Assembly: GCA_028279305.1 (NCBI GenBank)
Contig: JANQOA010000334.1
Span: 1 to 45,613, forward strand
Reading direction: 5' to 3'
Length of the DNA stretch: 45,613 nt
DNA from: Pseudomonadales bacterium
GTDB lineage: Bacteria > Pseudomonadota > Gammaproteobacteria > Pseudomonadales > Azotimanducaceae
A program made the position numbers and the translations under genes. This document shows, one piece after another, positions 24,203 through 33,117 of the stretch (the first letter of the stretch is position 1; each line of letters opens with the position of its first letter). Below the pieces are notes generated by a model that made no database searches, was not told where the DNA came from, and was given only the letters and a program-made list of their open reading frames with translations.

Positions 24203-24667
24203 CTACGTTGTAGCAAACAGTGCGCCCTTTACATCTCTGAAAGCTTTGAACTCCAGCGCATTGCCCGTCGGGTCTGTAAAAAACATCGTGCGCTGCTCAC
24301 CCGGTTCACCGGAAAAGCGGGTATGTGGCGGGATTACAAATTCAGTAACAAAAGACTCCACTCTTTCGCGTAGCTCGTCCCACTGTTCGATCGTCAAAAC
24401 CACACCAAAGTGCGGCACCGGTACCGAGTCGCCGTCCACCGGGTTGTAGACCGCTCCCAGAGACCCGTTGGGTCCCAGCGTAGGGTCAAGGTGGGTCACA
24501 ACCTGGTGCCCGTAGACATTGAAGTCTACCCAGACGTCAGCAGAACGGCCTTCAGTAAACCCCATCTGGTCCCCGTAAAAGCGCCTGGCTTCGCGGATGT
24601 CCCGTACTCTGATGGCAAGATGGAAAGGCTGCACACACCCCCCTTGTTCCGTGGTGCTTGACCACAT
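24203..24667 (-). CDS. VOC family protein
   Basis: A 154-residue vicinal-oxygen-chelate protein: PFHLAIRVRDIREARRFYGDQMGF opens the first module with a candidate metal-binding His, and RTMFFTDPTGNALEFKAF ends the second with the Glu. These resemble extradiol-dioxygenase-like or lactoylglutathione-lyase-like enzymes. The ATG at 24667 is used. A GTG at 24634 preceded by GGGGGG would start the protein at MQPFHLAIRV and is a real alternative. Convergent with glmS. Substrate unknown. Confidence 0.85.
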   Translation of the reverse strand: MWSSTTEQGGCVQPFHLAIRVRDIREARRFYGDQMGFTEGRSADVWVDFNVYGHQVVTHLDPTLGPNGSLGAVYNPVDGDSVPVPHFGVVLTIEQWDELRERVESFVTEFVIPPHTRFSGEPGEQRTMFFTDPTGNALEFKAFRDVKGALFATT

Positions 24668-24752
24668 TCTAGCCCTGTAATCAAGGCAGTATAAGTTCCG
24701 GCGCCGGCCAATTGCACAAGTGGCCGGGCGATGCCATAGTCGCGCCCTGCCC

Positions 24753-24787
24753 TACAACAAGTAAAAAGCCTTACAACCAATAAAAAG
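24753..24787 (+). repeat. Short tandem duplication before the GH3 gene
   Basis: TACAACAAGTAAAAAG (24753-24768) and TACAACCAATAAAAAG (24772-24787) are direct repeats of period 19 ending at the GH3 start codon. The region is A-rich and has no clear Shine-Dalgarno site. Confidence 0.6.
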
Positions 24788-27277
24788 ATGTCTAATCCCT
24801 ACCCGGGCTTGCGCTCCAAACACAACCAAGCTGCGGCCATCGTCGACCAACTGACCCTGGCTGAAAAAGCCAAATTATGTTCCGGCAAAAATTTTTGGCA
24901 CACCGAAGGTATCCCCCGCCTCAATCTGCCCAGCGTTATGGTGACTGACGGCCCCCACGGCTTGCGCAAGCAAAACGCCGCAGCAGATCACGTCGGGCTT
25001 AACAAGAGTGTGCCGTCTACATGTTTCCCGACAGCGTGCGCACTGGCAGCCAGCTGGGACACAGACTTGATGGAAGAGGTGGGTGTTGCTCTGGGCGAAC
25101 AGTGTGTCGCCGAAGACGTAGCCGTGCTGTTAGGCCCCGGCTTGAACATCAAACGGCATCCCCTCTGCGGCCGAAATTTTGAGTATTTTTCTGAAGACCC
25201 GTTGCTGAGCGGGAAAATGGCGGCAGCCCTTGTTCGTGGCGTTCAATCTCAAGGCGTAGGCACCAGCGTCAAACACTTTGCCGTCAACAACCAGGAATTC
25301 GCGCGTATGTACGCGGACGTGATTGTTGATCCGCGCACTATCCGGGAAATCTACCTGAGAGGATTTGAGATTGTTGTCAAAGAAGCCCAGCCGTGGACGG
25401 TAATGTGCGCCTACAACAGGGTTAACGGCACCTACTGCAGCGAACACGACTGGCTGTTGAATCAGGTGTTACGACACGAATGGGGATTCGAGGGATTGGT
25501 CGTGACCGATTGGGGCGCCACCAATGATCGGGTTGCCGGCGTCGCCAGCGGTCTTGATCTGGAGATGCCCGGCAGCGGAGGCGTAAATGACGAACTCGTG
25601 CGCAGGGCTGTTAAAAACAAGACGCTGGCCGAGGACGCGCTCGACCAAGCCGTTCTTCGCAATGTAAGCCTGGCATTGCTGGGCCAGGATGTGGCTGACA
25701 AAAACCAGACCCTGGACCACCAGGCGCACCACAACCTTGCAAGAAGGGTTGCCGCTGAATCAACTGTGTTATTAAAAAACGACCCCTCTCTGCTGCCCTT
25801 GCCGTTCGGTGAATCCGTTGCGGTGATAGGCGCCTTTGCCAAAAACCCGCGGTACCAGGGCACCGGCAGCTCCCAGGTTAACCCGACACGTCTGGACAAT
25901 GCCTGGCAAGCCATCGCGGAGTATTCAGATTCGATCCTCTATGCGCCGGGTTATGACCCTAAGTCCAGTGAACTGAATGAATCTCTAATCGATGACGCCG
26001 TCAGCGCCGCCCTCGAAGCAGACACCGCCATCGTATTTATTGGTCTGCCGAACATATACGAATCTGAGGGTTTCGACCGCATCCATATGGACCTGCCGGA
26101 GCAACATAATCGGCTTGTGCGGGCCGTGAGCAGCGCAAACAAAAACACGATTGTGGTACTGGAGAATGGGGCACCGGTGACCATGCCCTGGATAGATGGG
26201 GTCGGCAGCGTCATCGAAACATATCTTTCCGGTCAAGCCGGGGGCGCAGCCGTTGCTGACGTAATTTTCGGCACATCAAATCCCAGCGGCAAACTCGCAG
26301 AAACCTTTCCCTGGGCGTTAAACGACGTTCCTTCGAATAGATGGTTTCCGGGCAAAAACCGGCAGGTCCACTACAGGGAAGGTTTAAACGTCGGTTATCG
26401 GTATTTCGACTCGGCAAATGCCCCTGTACTGTTTCCATTTGGCCACGGCTTAAGCTACACCAGTTTTGAGTTTTCTGATCTGGATATTGTGTTAGATCCT
26501 TCACCCGACCGCACTCGGGTGACACTCACTTGCAACTTAACGAATACCGGCCAGATAGAAGGCGCGGAGGTCGTGCAGGTGTATGTCCATGACGTTGAGT
26601 CTTCTGTTTACCGTCCGGAACAGGAACTGGCAGCATTTGAGAAGGTGCTGCTTGCTCCCGGTGAAACAAAGTGTGTGTCCTTTACCTGCGATGAAACGGC
26701 TTTTAATTTCTACGATACCGGGGTGCAAGCGTGGGTTGTTGAGCCCGGCCAGTTCGAGATTCGCGTGGGTGCGTCCAGCCGGGACATACGCTTGCGGGAA
26801 ATCTTGGAAATACCCGCTGCCGGCGACCTTGTTGACCAGGAAAGCACCCAAACTGCAGCAGTGAGTACCGAGGCAGTTCGCGCGATGCCGGGTGATTCCC
26901 CGAACCGCGGCATCGCCGAAAACGAAGCGGAATTTGAACGGATGTTGACGCGGCCGGTACCGGCAAGGGAATATCCACGCCCGTTCCACATCAATTCATC
27001 CGTAGGAGAGTTGCAGCACTCTTGGCTGGGTGAAAGAGTTAGAAATTTCTTTGTTAATCAGTTTCTGGGCTCCATGGGCGGCTCATCCAGTAATGCCACC
27101 TTAAACAAAATGTTTGAAGAAATGGCCAACCATATGCCTCTTAGGGGACTGGTACTGTTCAGCCGGGGAAAGGTGACACACACGCACGTGCGCATGATTG
27201 TTGCCGCGCTGAACCACCAGTTTGGGCAGGTCGTTCGGATTTGGGCGCAACATAAGATCGATCTCAAAGAAAAATAG
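24788..27277 (+). CDS. GH3 beta-glucosidase-like glycoside hydrolase
   Basis: An 829-residue cytoplasmic-looking (no signal peptide) family 3 glycoside hydrolase. The N-terminal barrel has K162-H163 (SVKHF) and the nucleophile D241 in VVTDWG. The second domain carries GLPNIYESEGFDR with a likely acid/base Glu. A fibronectin-III-like domain follows at about 570-660 (TLTCNLTNTGQIEGAEVVQVYV). A C-terminal extension of about 140 residues (690-829) has no counterpart I recognise and ends in a helical, partly hydrophobic segment. It probably cleaves beta-glucosides in the cytoplasm after import. One exact motif copy (26668-26685, minus) and one variant (27173-27188) are in the gene. Confidence 0.92.
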   Translation: MSNPYPGLRSKHNQAAAIVDQLTLAEKAKLCSGKNFWHTEGIPRLNLPSVMVTDGPHGLRKQNAAADHVGLNKSVPSTCFPTACALAASWDTDLMEEVGVALGEQCVAEDVAVLLGPGLNIKRHPLCGRNFEYFSEDPLLSGKMAAALVRGVQSQGVGTSVKHFAVNNQEFARMYADVIVDPRTIREIYLRGFEIVVKEAQPWTVMCAYNRVNGTYCSEHDWLLNQVLRHEWGFEGLVVTDWGATNDRVAGVASGLDLEMPGSGGVNDELVRRAVKNKTLAEDALDQAVLRNVSLALLGQDVADKNQTLDHQAHHNLARRVAAESTVLLKNDPSLLPLPFGESVAVIGAFAKNPRYQGTGSSQVNPTRLDNAWQAIAEYSDSILYAPGYDPKSSELNESLIDDAVSAALEADTAIVFIGLPNIYESEGFDRIHMDLPEQHNRLVRAVSSANKNTIVVLENGAPVTMPWIDGVGSVIETYLSGQAGGAAVADVIFGTSNPSGKLAETFPWALNDVPSNRWFPGKNRQVHYREGLNVGYRYFDSANAPVLFPFGHGLSYTSFEFSDLDIVLDPSPDRTRVTLTCNLTNTGQIEGAEVVQVYVHDVESSVYRPEQELAAFEKVLLAPGETKCVSFTCDETAFNFYDTGVQAWVVEPGQFEIRVGASSRDIRLREILEIPAAGDLVDQESTQTAAVSTEAVRAMPGDSPNRGIAENEAEFERMLTRPVPAREYPRPFHINSSVGELQHSWLGERVRNFFVNQFLGSMGGSSSNATLNKMFEEMANHMPLRGLVLFSRGKVTHTHVRMIVAALNHQFGQVVRIWAQHKIDLKEK

Positions 27278-27331
27278 GAGCATTCGCACGTCGCAATATT
27301 CCTACATGGACCTCGGCATTTATCCCGATAT

Positions 27332-27356
27332 TTTTTCAGCAACAGCTACTGAAAAA
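27332..27356. terminator. Possible bidirectional hairpin after the GH3 gene
   Basis: TTTTTCAG (27332-27339), a nine-base loop, CTGAAAAA (27349-27356). The A/T-rich ends could support termination of the GH3 transcript, but the stem is weak. Confidence 0.35.
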
Positions 27357-27384
27357 CGGATGAGTACCCTTGCACCATTGGGCA

Positions 27385-28305
27385 ATGGCGACACCGCGCA
27401 AAAAGCTAGTAGATTCAGAACACGCTCTGTTCTATCACCTTATTTCCAGGTGCGTACGAGGCAGTTATCTGTGCGGCAAGGATTTGCGTACGGGAAAGAA
27501 CTACAACCACCGCAAACGTTGGATTGTCAGTAGAATTAAGCGCCTGGCTCGCAGTTTTGCAATCGAAGTGCACGCTTACGCTGTGATGAGCAACCACTTT
27601 CACCTGGTCGTTCACTACGATCCCAAAGAGGCGGATCGATGGTCTGATAGCGAAGTGGTTGAGCGTTGGTTTGATGTCTTTCCGAAGCGTAGCCGAGATG
27701 GAAAAATCGATCACATTCGGTCCGCCATAGCCAAGGCGGAGTGCCTCAAAAACCCGTCACAGATTCAGCATTTTCGTAAAACGCTGGGTTGTATGTCGAT
27801 GTTTATGAAACATCTGAAGCAGCCTGTCGCGCTGCGCGCAAACCAGGAAGATGGGTGTTCAGGTCACTTTTTCGAACAACGCTTTTACTCTGGGGCGCTG
27901 GTGAGCGAAAAAGCGGTTATTGCAGCAATGGCCTACGTCGACTTAAACCCGGTCCGCGCCAAAATCGCCCGCTCAATTGAAGAATGCAATAACACTTCGA
28001 TCGCAGAGCGCCTGCAACATCTCAAACACACAAAACAAAAGATCCGCAGAGCAATAGAACCAATTGTTAGCGGCAACAAAGTACCCAGGCAACTTGGTAT
28101 TTCCACGGGTCGTTATATTGACTTACTCAAGCACATATCCCTGGTTACGACAGGATCAGCGCCAGCGCCCATACACAGGGAGTCACTTTGGGTCAGCGCG
28201 ATTCAGAGTCTCAGCAAACGTCAACGGGCGTACGGCACAGCAGCAGACATTGAAGTCTGGCGCAAACGGCAAGGCTTCCGACGCAAAGAAGCTCCCCTGC
28301 CATAA
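27385..28305 (+). CDS. RAYT-like Y1 (HUH) transposase
   Basis: A 306-residue single-strand transposase of the Y1 type, related to REP-associated tyrosine transposases and longer than IS200 TnpA. The HUH metal motif is H71-F-H73 in VMSNHFHLVV, and FFEQRFYSGALVSEKAVIAAMAYVDLNPVRA is the conserved C-terminal block of this subgroup. A canonical catalytic Tyr in the following helix is not obvious (MSMFMKHLKQ), as in several such relatives. No flanking inverted repeats or target duplications are visible, so it is probably a domesticated single-copy gene. ATG at 27385 is preferred to the TTG at 27370. Copies of the dispersed motif lie about 200 bp on either side in opposite orientation. Confidence 0.85.
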   Translation: MATPRKKLVDSEHALFYHLISRCVRGSYLCGKDLRTGKNYNHRKRWIVSRIKRLARSFAIEVHAYAVMSNHFHLVVHYDPKEADRWSDSEVVERWFDVFPKRSRDGKIDHIRSAIAKAECLKNPSQIQHFRKTLGCMSMFMKHLKQPVALRANQEDGCSGHFFEQRFYSGALVSEKAVIAAMAYVDLNPVRAKIARSIEECNNTSIAERLQHLKHTKQKIRRAIEPIVSGNKVPRQLGISTGRYIDLLKHISLVTTGSAPAPIHRESLWVSAIQSLSKRQRAYGTAADIEVWRKRQGFRRKEAPLP

Positions 28306-28395
28306 CACGCGGACTTCTGGTTCGCCATATCTTCAAAATTCGCCAATCCGGCCCAATTTTAGTTTTTTGAAACAATCAAAATGCGTACAATCGAG

Positions 28396-28416
28396 TGCTG
28401 TTTGCAACAGACAGCA
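28396..28416. promoter_or_regulatory. Palindrome upstream of the molybdopterin oxidoreductase
   Basis: TGCTGT (28396-28401) and ACAGCA (28411-28416), with CTGTT-TGC-AACAG inside, form an operator-like inverted repeat 30 bp before the start codon. A possible -10, TACAAT, lies at 28386-28391. The binding protein is unknown. Confidence 0.35.
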
Positions 28417-28446
28417 TTTGAAACAGACCTGAACGGGAGGTATGGC

Positions 28447-30708
28447 ATGGCGAGCTCCAGTAAATCAGACGATTGGTTAAGTACAGCGTGTGTCCTGTGT
28501 TCCCTTAACTGCGGGGTCAAAGTCCAGCTGTCCGAAGATGGTCGGGAAATCGTACGGACCAAAGGGGATGCAGAACATCCGGCCTCCGAAGGCTATCTGT
28601 GCAATAAAGCATCCAGGCTGAATTTCTACCAGAACCGCGAGGACCGGCTTCTTTACCCCATGCGCCGGGACGAGTCGGGGCGTTACGCCCCCATCAGCTG
28701 GGAGACGGCAGTCTCCGAGATCGCAGAGAAACTGCGGGCAATCAGAGACACACACGGTGGCGATAAGATCTTTTATTACGGTGGGGGTGGCCAAGGGAAT
28801 CATCTCCCAGGCGCCTATGCCCGAACGACACTTCAATCGCTAGGCGTCCGCTACCGTTCCAACGCCCTTGCACAGGAAAAGACGGGGGAGTTCTGGGTTG
28901 CGGATAGAATGTTCGGCGGCTACAACCACGGCGACTTCGAGCACGCTGAGGTCATCATCTTTCTGGGTAAGAATCCGTGGCAGTCCCACGGTTTTCATCG
29001 AGCCAGGGCGGCAATTCGGGCGATGGCCAAAGATCCTCAGCGTACGCTTATTGTTATTGATCCTAAGCGGACCGAAACCGCTGACCTCGCTGACACACAC
29101 TTGCAGGTGAAACCAGGCAGAGATGCCTGGTTACTGGCCGCAATGGTTGCCACCATCGTCCAAGAAGAACTCAGCGACGAAGCTTGGCTGCAACAGCATG
29201 CGCGCGGGATCGAAGAAGTAAAGGACGTCTTTCAAAGCCTAGACATCAGTGATTGTGCGTCCAAATCCGGAATCGACGAAGCGCGCATCCGCTCCACCGC
29301 TCGCATCATCGCCAAAGCGGAAAGCGTCGCCTGCTTTGAAGACTTAGGCGTACAGATGAACCGCCATTCAACCCTTGTGAGTTATCTGCAAAGGCTTCTT
29401 TGGATGCTGGGGGGGAACTTTGCAAAACCCGGCACCCATTACACATCGAACGGACTAGGTAATATCGGCGCAGGCAAAGCTGAAGGGTTCAGCCCTGTCA
29501 CCAAGTCCAGAATCATTGCTGGATTGGTACCCTGCAACGTTATCCCGGCGGAGGTGACCAGCAATCATCCGGATCACTTCCGGGCCATGATTATAGAATC
29601 CGGCAATCCAGTGCATTCACTGCCAGAAAGTCCGCGCTGGCGGGAGGCGATGCGGGCCCTGGAACTCAGTGTTGTAATTGATGTTGCCATGACGGAAACC
29701 GCACGCGAGGCAGACTATGTACTTCCCGCCACCACACAGTATGAGAAAGCTGAAGCCACTTTTTTCAACTTCGAGTTCCCAAACAACTACTTTCACGTGC
29801 GCAAACCGATTTTCGCGGCACCCGAAGGGCCGTTGGATGAAGCAGAAATCCACATGCGTGTGTCCACTGCACTGGGCGTTGTTCCAGAAGGATTAGAAGA
29901 AGAGCTCTACGGCGTGCTGGCGCAAGAGGGTCGAACCGCCTTCCGCGACCTGGTTTTTGCAAAACTCGCTGAGGATCCATCTCTGATGGCAATAGCCCCC
30001 GGGCTCTTGTACCGAACTTTGGGGAGGGCCCTGCCGGAGGGTATGCAGAATGCGGCTGCGCTGTGGGCGGTCTGCCATCAGCATGCTGCCGGCAACCGTG
30101 TGTCACTGGAAGCGGCGGGAATCTCCGGCGACGGCATGGACCTGGGAGACAATTTGTTCGACAAAATTATCAGTTCTCCAAGTGGGGTCATCACAAGTAG
30201 TGAAGACTGGTCAGACATCTGGTCACGAGCGCCCGAAGGACAGGTGAATCTATCACTTACCGATCTGTTGGGTGATATCGCAACCCTTAACGCGCAGGAG
30301 CCAAAAGAAACCGACGATCAATATCCGTTTGTACTTTCGGCAGGTGAACGCCGAAGTTTTACCGCAAACACAATCATTCGAAATCCCGCCTGGCGGAAAA
30401 AAGACATGCAGGGTGCACTCTATATCAACCCGGACGACGCAGCCCGCCTCAACCTGGGTGAGGGCTCCTCAGCGCGTGTGTCCACGCGCAGAGGAAGTAT
30501 GGAAGTTATCGTGGCTCTGAATCAGCGCATGGGACGTGGGCATGTCTCATTGCCTAACGGCATGGGTCTCGATTACCCGGATCAGACAGGTGCGATGCGC
30601 CAGACGGGGGTCTCGCCAAACGAACTTACTTGGTCCGAATTCGCAGACGAATACGTTGGAACCCCCTGGCACAAGTCCGTACCCGCCCGCATCGAGGCAA
30701 TCGACTGA
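28447..30708 (+). CDS. Molybdopterin-dependent oxidoreductase (FDH/nitrate reductase-like)
   Basis: A 753-residue cytoplasmic catalytic subunit of the DMSO-reductase superfamily. C15-xx-C18-xxx-C22 and C52 bind a 4Fe-4S cluster, and the bis-MGD domains follow (NALAQEKTGEFWV, GKNPWQSHGFHRAR, VIDPKRTETADLADTHLQVKPG, and the C-terminal dinucleotide-binding domain with TRRGSMEVIV). No Cys or selenocysteine ligand to Mo is apparent where one is usual, and there is no in-frame TGA. Substrate unknown; the layout resembles formate-dehydrogenase-like proteins of unknown role. GGGAGG at 28434-28439 favours the ATG at 28447 over 28381. Several motif copies lie in it (28486, 28744, 29090, 29856, 30474). 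Confidence 0.9.
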   Translation: MASSSKSDDWLSTACVLCSLNCGVKVQLSEDGREIVRTKGDAEHPASEGYLCNKASRLNFYQNREDRLLYPMRRDESGRYAPISWETAVSEIAEKLRAIRDTHGGDKIFYYGGGGQGNHLPGAYARTTLQSLGVRYRSNALAQEKTGEFWVADRMFGGYNHGDFEHAEVIIFLGKNPWQSHGFHRARAAIRAMAKDPQRTLIVIDPKRTETADLADTHLQVKPGRDAWLLAAMVATIVQEELSDEAWLQQHARGIEEVKDVFQSLDISDCASKSGIDEARIRSTARIIAKAESVACFEDLGVQMNRHSTLVSYLQRLLWMLGGNFAKPGTHYTSNGLGNIGAGKAEGFSPVTKSRIIAGLVPCNVIPAEVTSNHPDHFRAMIIESGNPVHSLPESPRWREAMRALELSVVIDVAMTETAREADYVLPATTQYEKAEATFFNFEFPNNYFHVRKPIFAAPEGPLDEAEIHMRVSTALGVVPEGLEEELYGVLAQEGRTAFRDLVFAKLAEDPSLMAIAPGLLYRTLGRALPEGMQNAAALWAVCHQHAAGNRVSLEAAGISGDGMDLGDNLFDKIISSPSGVITSSEDWSDIWSRAPEGQVNLSLTDLLGDIATLNAQEPKETDDQYPFVLSAGERRSFTANTIIRNPAWRKKDMQGALYINPDDAARLNLGEGSSARVSTRRGSMEVIVALNQRMGRGHVSLPNGMGLDYPDQTGAMRQTGVSPNELTWSEFADEYVGTPWHKSVPARIEAID
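29090..29109 (+). repeat. Dispersed motif variant in oxidoreductase gene
   Basis: CTGACACACACTTGCAGGTG matches the motif with T for G at the second core position and a full TGCAGG tail. It is translated as ADTHLQV. Confidence 0.6.
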
Positions 30709-30740
30709 CAACCAAGGAGAGACGAACAACGGTCGAACAT

Positions 30741-30778
30741 CGGTGACACACACTTAGCAACCGTGACACACACTTCAC
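30741..30778 (+). repeat. Dispersed motif variants between convergent genes
   Basis: GGTGACACACACTTAGCA and CGTGACACACACTTCACG are direct copies 20 bp apart in the 72-bp gap between the oxidoreductase and rdgC ends. Both have GTGAC in place of GGGAC. Confidence 0.75.
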
Positions 30779-30780
30779 GC

Positions 30781-31674
30781 TTAAACAGCAAAACCACCCA
30801 ACTGCCGTTTCAAGTCCAATAACAAGCGTGTGACCAAACCACTGAGCAGGGTGAACTCGGCATCGTGTTGTGCCAGAGGGTCCTCATCTTCTGCGTCGTC
30901 AGGGCTGTCCAATCCCTCAAAGCGAAGTTTGCGCAAAACGAGGTCCTGGTCGATTGAACACCCCAGAACAGCGTCAAAGCGAATCCCCAAGCGATCAATG
31001 GATAACCCGTCTTTTACATGAGCCCGCACTTTTTTGCTGGCCAGATCCATATCCAGCCAATTCACGGAAGCCGCGGGGTCGCTCTCATCGCGCATGCGGC
31101 ATTCCCTGCCCAGAGCAAATTTATCCGGCCCTTCCCCGAGGAACACTCTGGTCAAGAGTGCTGTGGCGGGCTGTTTGAACGCAAGCGGCACAGCCTGCAG
31201 GGTACCGAGAGCTTCACGCAGTTTCTCCAGCACGCGTTCCGCGGTATTCGCAGACGGCGTGCCAATCGCCAATATGGATTCGGACGCCACGTAAAACGCC
31301 CGCACGCGTTCCGATTTCAGCAGCGCTCTCGGTAACAACTCCGCATACACCTCATCCTTGAGCTCACGGGTTTCTTTGCGCGACGGGTCTCTACCGGTAC
31401 GCTGACTGAACTGGGCCTGCCGCTCCACAAGTGCTTCCTTGACTGCTGCCAGCGGCATCACGCGGCTCTGAATGCGCAGTTGCAACAGATCCGCCCCCGC
31501 CAGACGCCGGCACAGTAACCCTCCCGCATCCTCCACCGGTGGTTCAAATCCGTAACTGTGTTCACTGAGCGTGCCGCACGGTGTAAACGCAACGCGGGAA
31601 AGCTGTTCGGATAGATCGTCTTCTGCAACCGGCCACTCGCTTTGAATGCGGTAGAAGCGGAGGTTTTTGGTCAT
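30781..31674 (-). CDS. rdgC: Recombination-associated protein RdgC
   Basis: A 297-residue cytoplasmic protein matching RdgC of beta- and gammaproteobacteria, a ring-shaped double-strand DNA-binding protein that modulates RecA. Family marks include the N-terminal MTKNLRFYRIQS, ERQAQFSQRTGRDPSRKE, KVRAFYV-type and the C-terminal LSGLVTRLLLDLKRQLGG. Length is normal. It is convergent with the molybdopterin oxidoreductase and downstream of the Nramp transporter. Confidence 0.95.
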   Translation of the reverse strand: MTKNLRFYRIQSEWPVAEDDLSEQLSRVAFTPCGTLSEHSYGFEPPVEDAGGLLCRRLAGADLLQLRIQSRVMPLAAVKEALVERQAQFSQRTGRDPSRKETRELKDEVYAELLPRALLKSERVRAFYVASESILAIGTPSANTAERVLEKLREALGTLQAVPLAFKQPATALLTRVFLGEGPDKFALGRECRMRDESDPAASVNWLDMDLASKKVRAHVKDGLSIDRLGIRFDAVLGCSIDQDLVLRKLRFEGLDSPDDAEDEDPLAQHDAEFTLLSGLVTRLLLDLKRQLGGFAV

Positions 31675-31713
31675 GCTATTGCCTAACTGCGGGGCGCGGA
31701 TTGTACAGTCAAA

Positions 31714-33117
31714 CTACAACAACACAAAGTAAATAACCGCAGCCGCCATGCCCAGTTGAAACAGAAAGGTCACCTGTAAAAAAGTGCGGGCCAACCGCCC
31801 TGGCTGCACCTCTTTAGGCAACCGTTTGGCTTGCAGATAAAGGGTTAAGCCCGATTGGACGGGCAGCATGATGGCGGCAAATGAGCCTGCGACCGTCACC
31901 ATCAATACCGGCCGTTGAAAGCCTGCGTATAACAACAAACCCAGGAACGGGACCACCAGGCCGTACCACTTGATTACGGCATAACGGACATCCAGGCGGC
32001 TGCGGGACAGAAATCCGAGTTCCATCAGATAATCGGGTATGTAGCGCCCGCCCGCCGCCACGCCGGCCAGAGTGCTTGAAAACAAAATGCTGAATGCGCC
32101 AACTGCAAATATCCAGATCGACCACTCGCCCAGGGTCAGGGTAAACATATTGCTCAGTGCAACAATGGTTTCGTTACCGCTGGGTTGTTGCCCCGTGGCG
32201 TGCAGGATACCGGCACCCAGCAGGTAAAAAGGCACGGTGGCCAGCGTAAGAATAACCAGCGTAATCCAGACATCAGTACGCAAAACCCTCAACCAACCGC
32301 GCGCGCGGGCATACCAGGCCGCCGAGCCGTCAAAAGCCCCGATCCGTGCCGGATAGCCTTTTTCAATGCACCAGTAACTGTAGGAGGATATTTCCCCTGA
32401 ATTGACGCCCGTGTACCCGTAAGCAGCGAGTGCCAGCACCGCAAACTCCGTGGAGAATTCAAAGTCGAATGCTGATTTAACATCTTCCCATCGGGTCGCG
32501 TACTCCGTGCCCTGCATTAAGCCCGCGCTGATCAACGTCAAGCAGGTAAAAGTAAACACGAACAGCAGCATCAGTTTTTCCAGCCGCCGATAGCCGCCGC
32601 TACCCAGCAGCACGGCGGTGGACAATGCCAGGATGGCCACTGCGGTTACCGGCGTTAGGCCTGGAAAAAGCAGCACCAGCGCTTGCCCGGCGCCGCCAAT
32701 GATCCCCCCTAGCCCCGTTAGGCCAGGTACAAAGGCGATCAGACCGAGCAGCAGCGGCCACGAAAACCGGCCTCTGGGGCCCGGGATGCGGCCCGGTGTC
32801 CGGTTCAACGCACGCAGGTAGGTGTCCCCCGACAACACCACGTAACGGGCAAGCTCCGCTTGCAGTATGGACTTACTCCAACACGACAATAGCACCCACC
32901 AGAGCATGCTGTATCCAACCGCAGCACCCAGCCCCGCCGTGAGAATTATTTCACCTGAGCCGACAATAGTTGCGGAGATAATGACGCTGGGCCCCAGGTA
33001 CTTCAGCGCCTGGAGCAGATTTTCCGGTGGGTTTTCGACCCGGCCCGCGGGTTGGGTGTACTCGTCGCGGGATTGGTCGCCAAGCGCTGGAGTTGCTGCC
33101 CGGTTTTCAGGGATCAG
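31714..33117 (-). CDS. Nramp-family divalent metal transporter (non-canonical start)
   Basis: A membrane protein of about 467 residues with ten or eleven helices, in the Nramp/SLC11 superfamily. The first ATG in the frame is at 32907, but the frame stays open upstream and encodes the missing first helix, LGPSVIISATIVGSGE. No ATG, GTG or TTG lies between 32907 and the stop at 33190. A CTG at 33115-33117, just after GAGGTGCAGG and overlapping the end of the DUF1801 gene, is the best start. The DPGN motif of Mn2+ transporters is GSGE here, and no MPHN is seen, so it may carry another divalent ion. If truly begun at 32907 it would lack helix 1. Confidence 0.7.
   Translation of the reverse strand: MIPENRAATPALGDQSRDEYTQPAGRVENPPENLLQALKYLGPSVIISATIVGSGEIILTAGLGAAVGYSMLWWVLLSCWSKSILQAELARYVVLSGDTYLRALNRTPGRIPGPRGRFSWPLLLGLIAFVPGLTGLGGIIGGAGQALVLLFPGLTPVTAVAILALSTAVLLGSGGYRRLEKLMLLFVFTFTCLTLISAGLMQGTEYATRWEDVKSAFDFEFSTEFAVLALAAYGYTGVNSGEISSYSYWCIEKGYPARIGAFDGSAAWYARARGWLRVLRTDVWITLVILTLATVPFYLLGAGILHATGQQPSGNETIVALSNMFTLTLGEWSIWIFAVGAFSILFSSTLAGVAAGGRYIPDYLMELGFLSRSRLDVRYAVIKWYGLVVPFLGLLLYAGFQRPVLMVTVAGSFAAIMLPVQSGLTLYLQAKRLPKEVQPGRLARTFLQVTFLFQLGMAAAVIYFVLL

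Noticed and set aside
27385-28305. Complete insertion sequence
   Set aside because: No terminal repeats, no target duplication and no second gene are visible; it fits a single-copy RAYT better.
28447-30708. Selenocysteine in the molybdopterin oxidoreductase
   Set aside because: There is no in-frame TGA, and no SECIS-like context was sought as a result.
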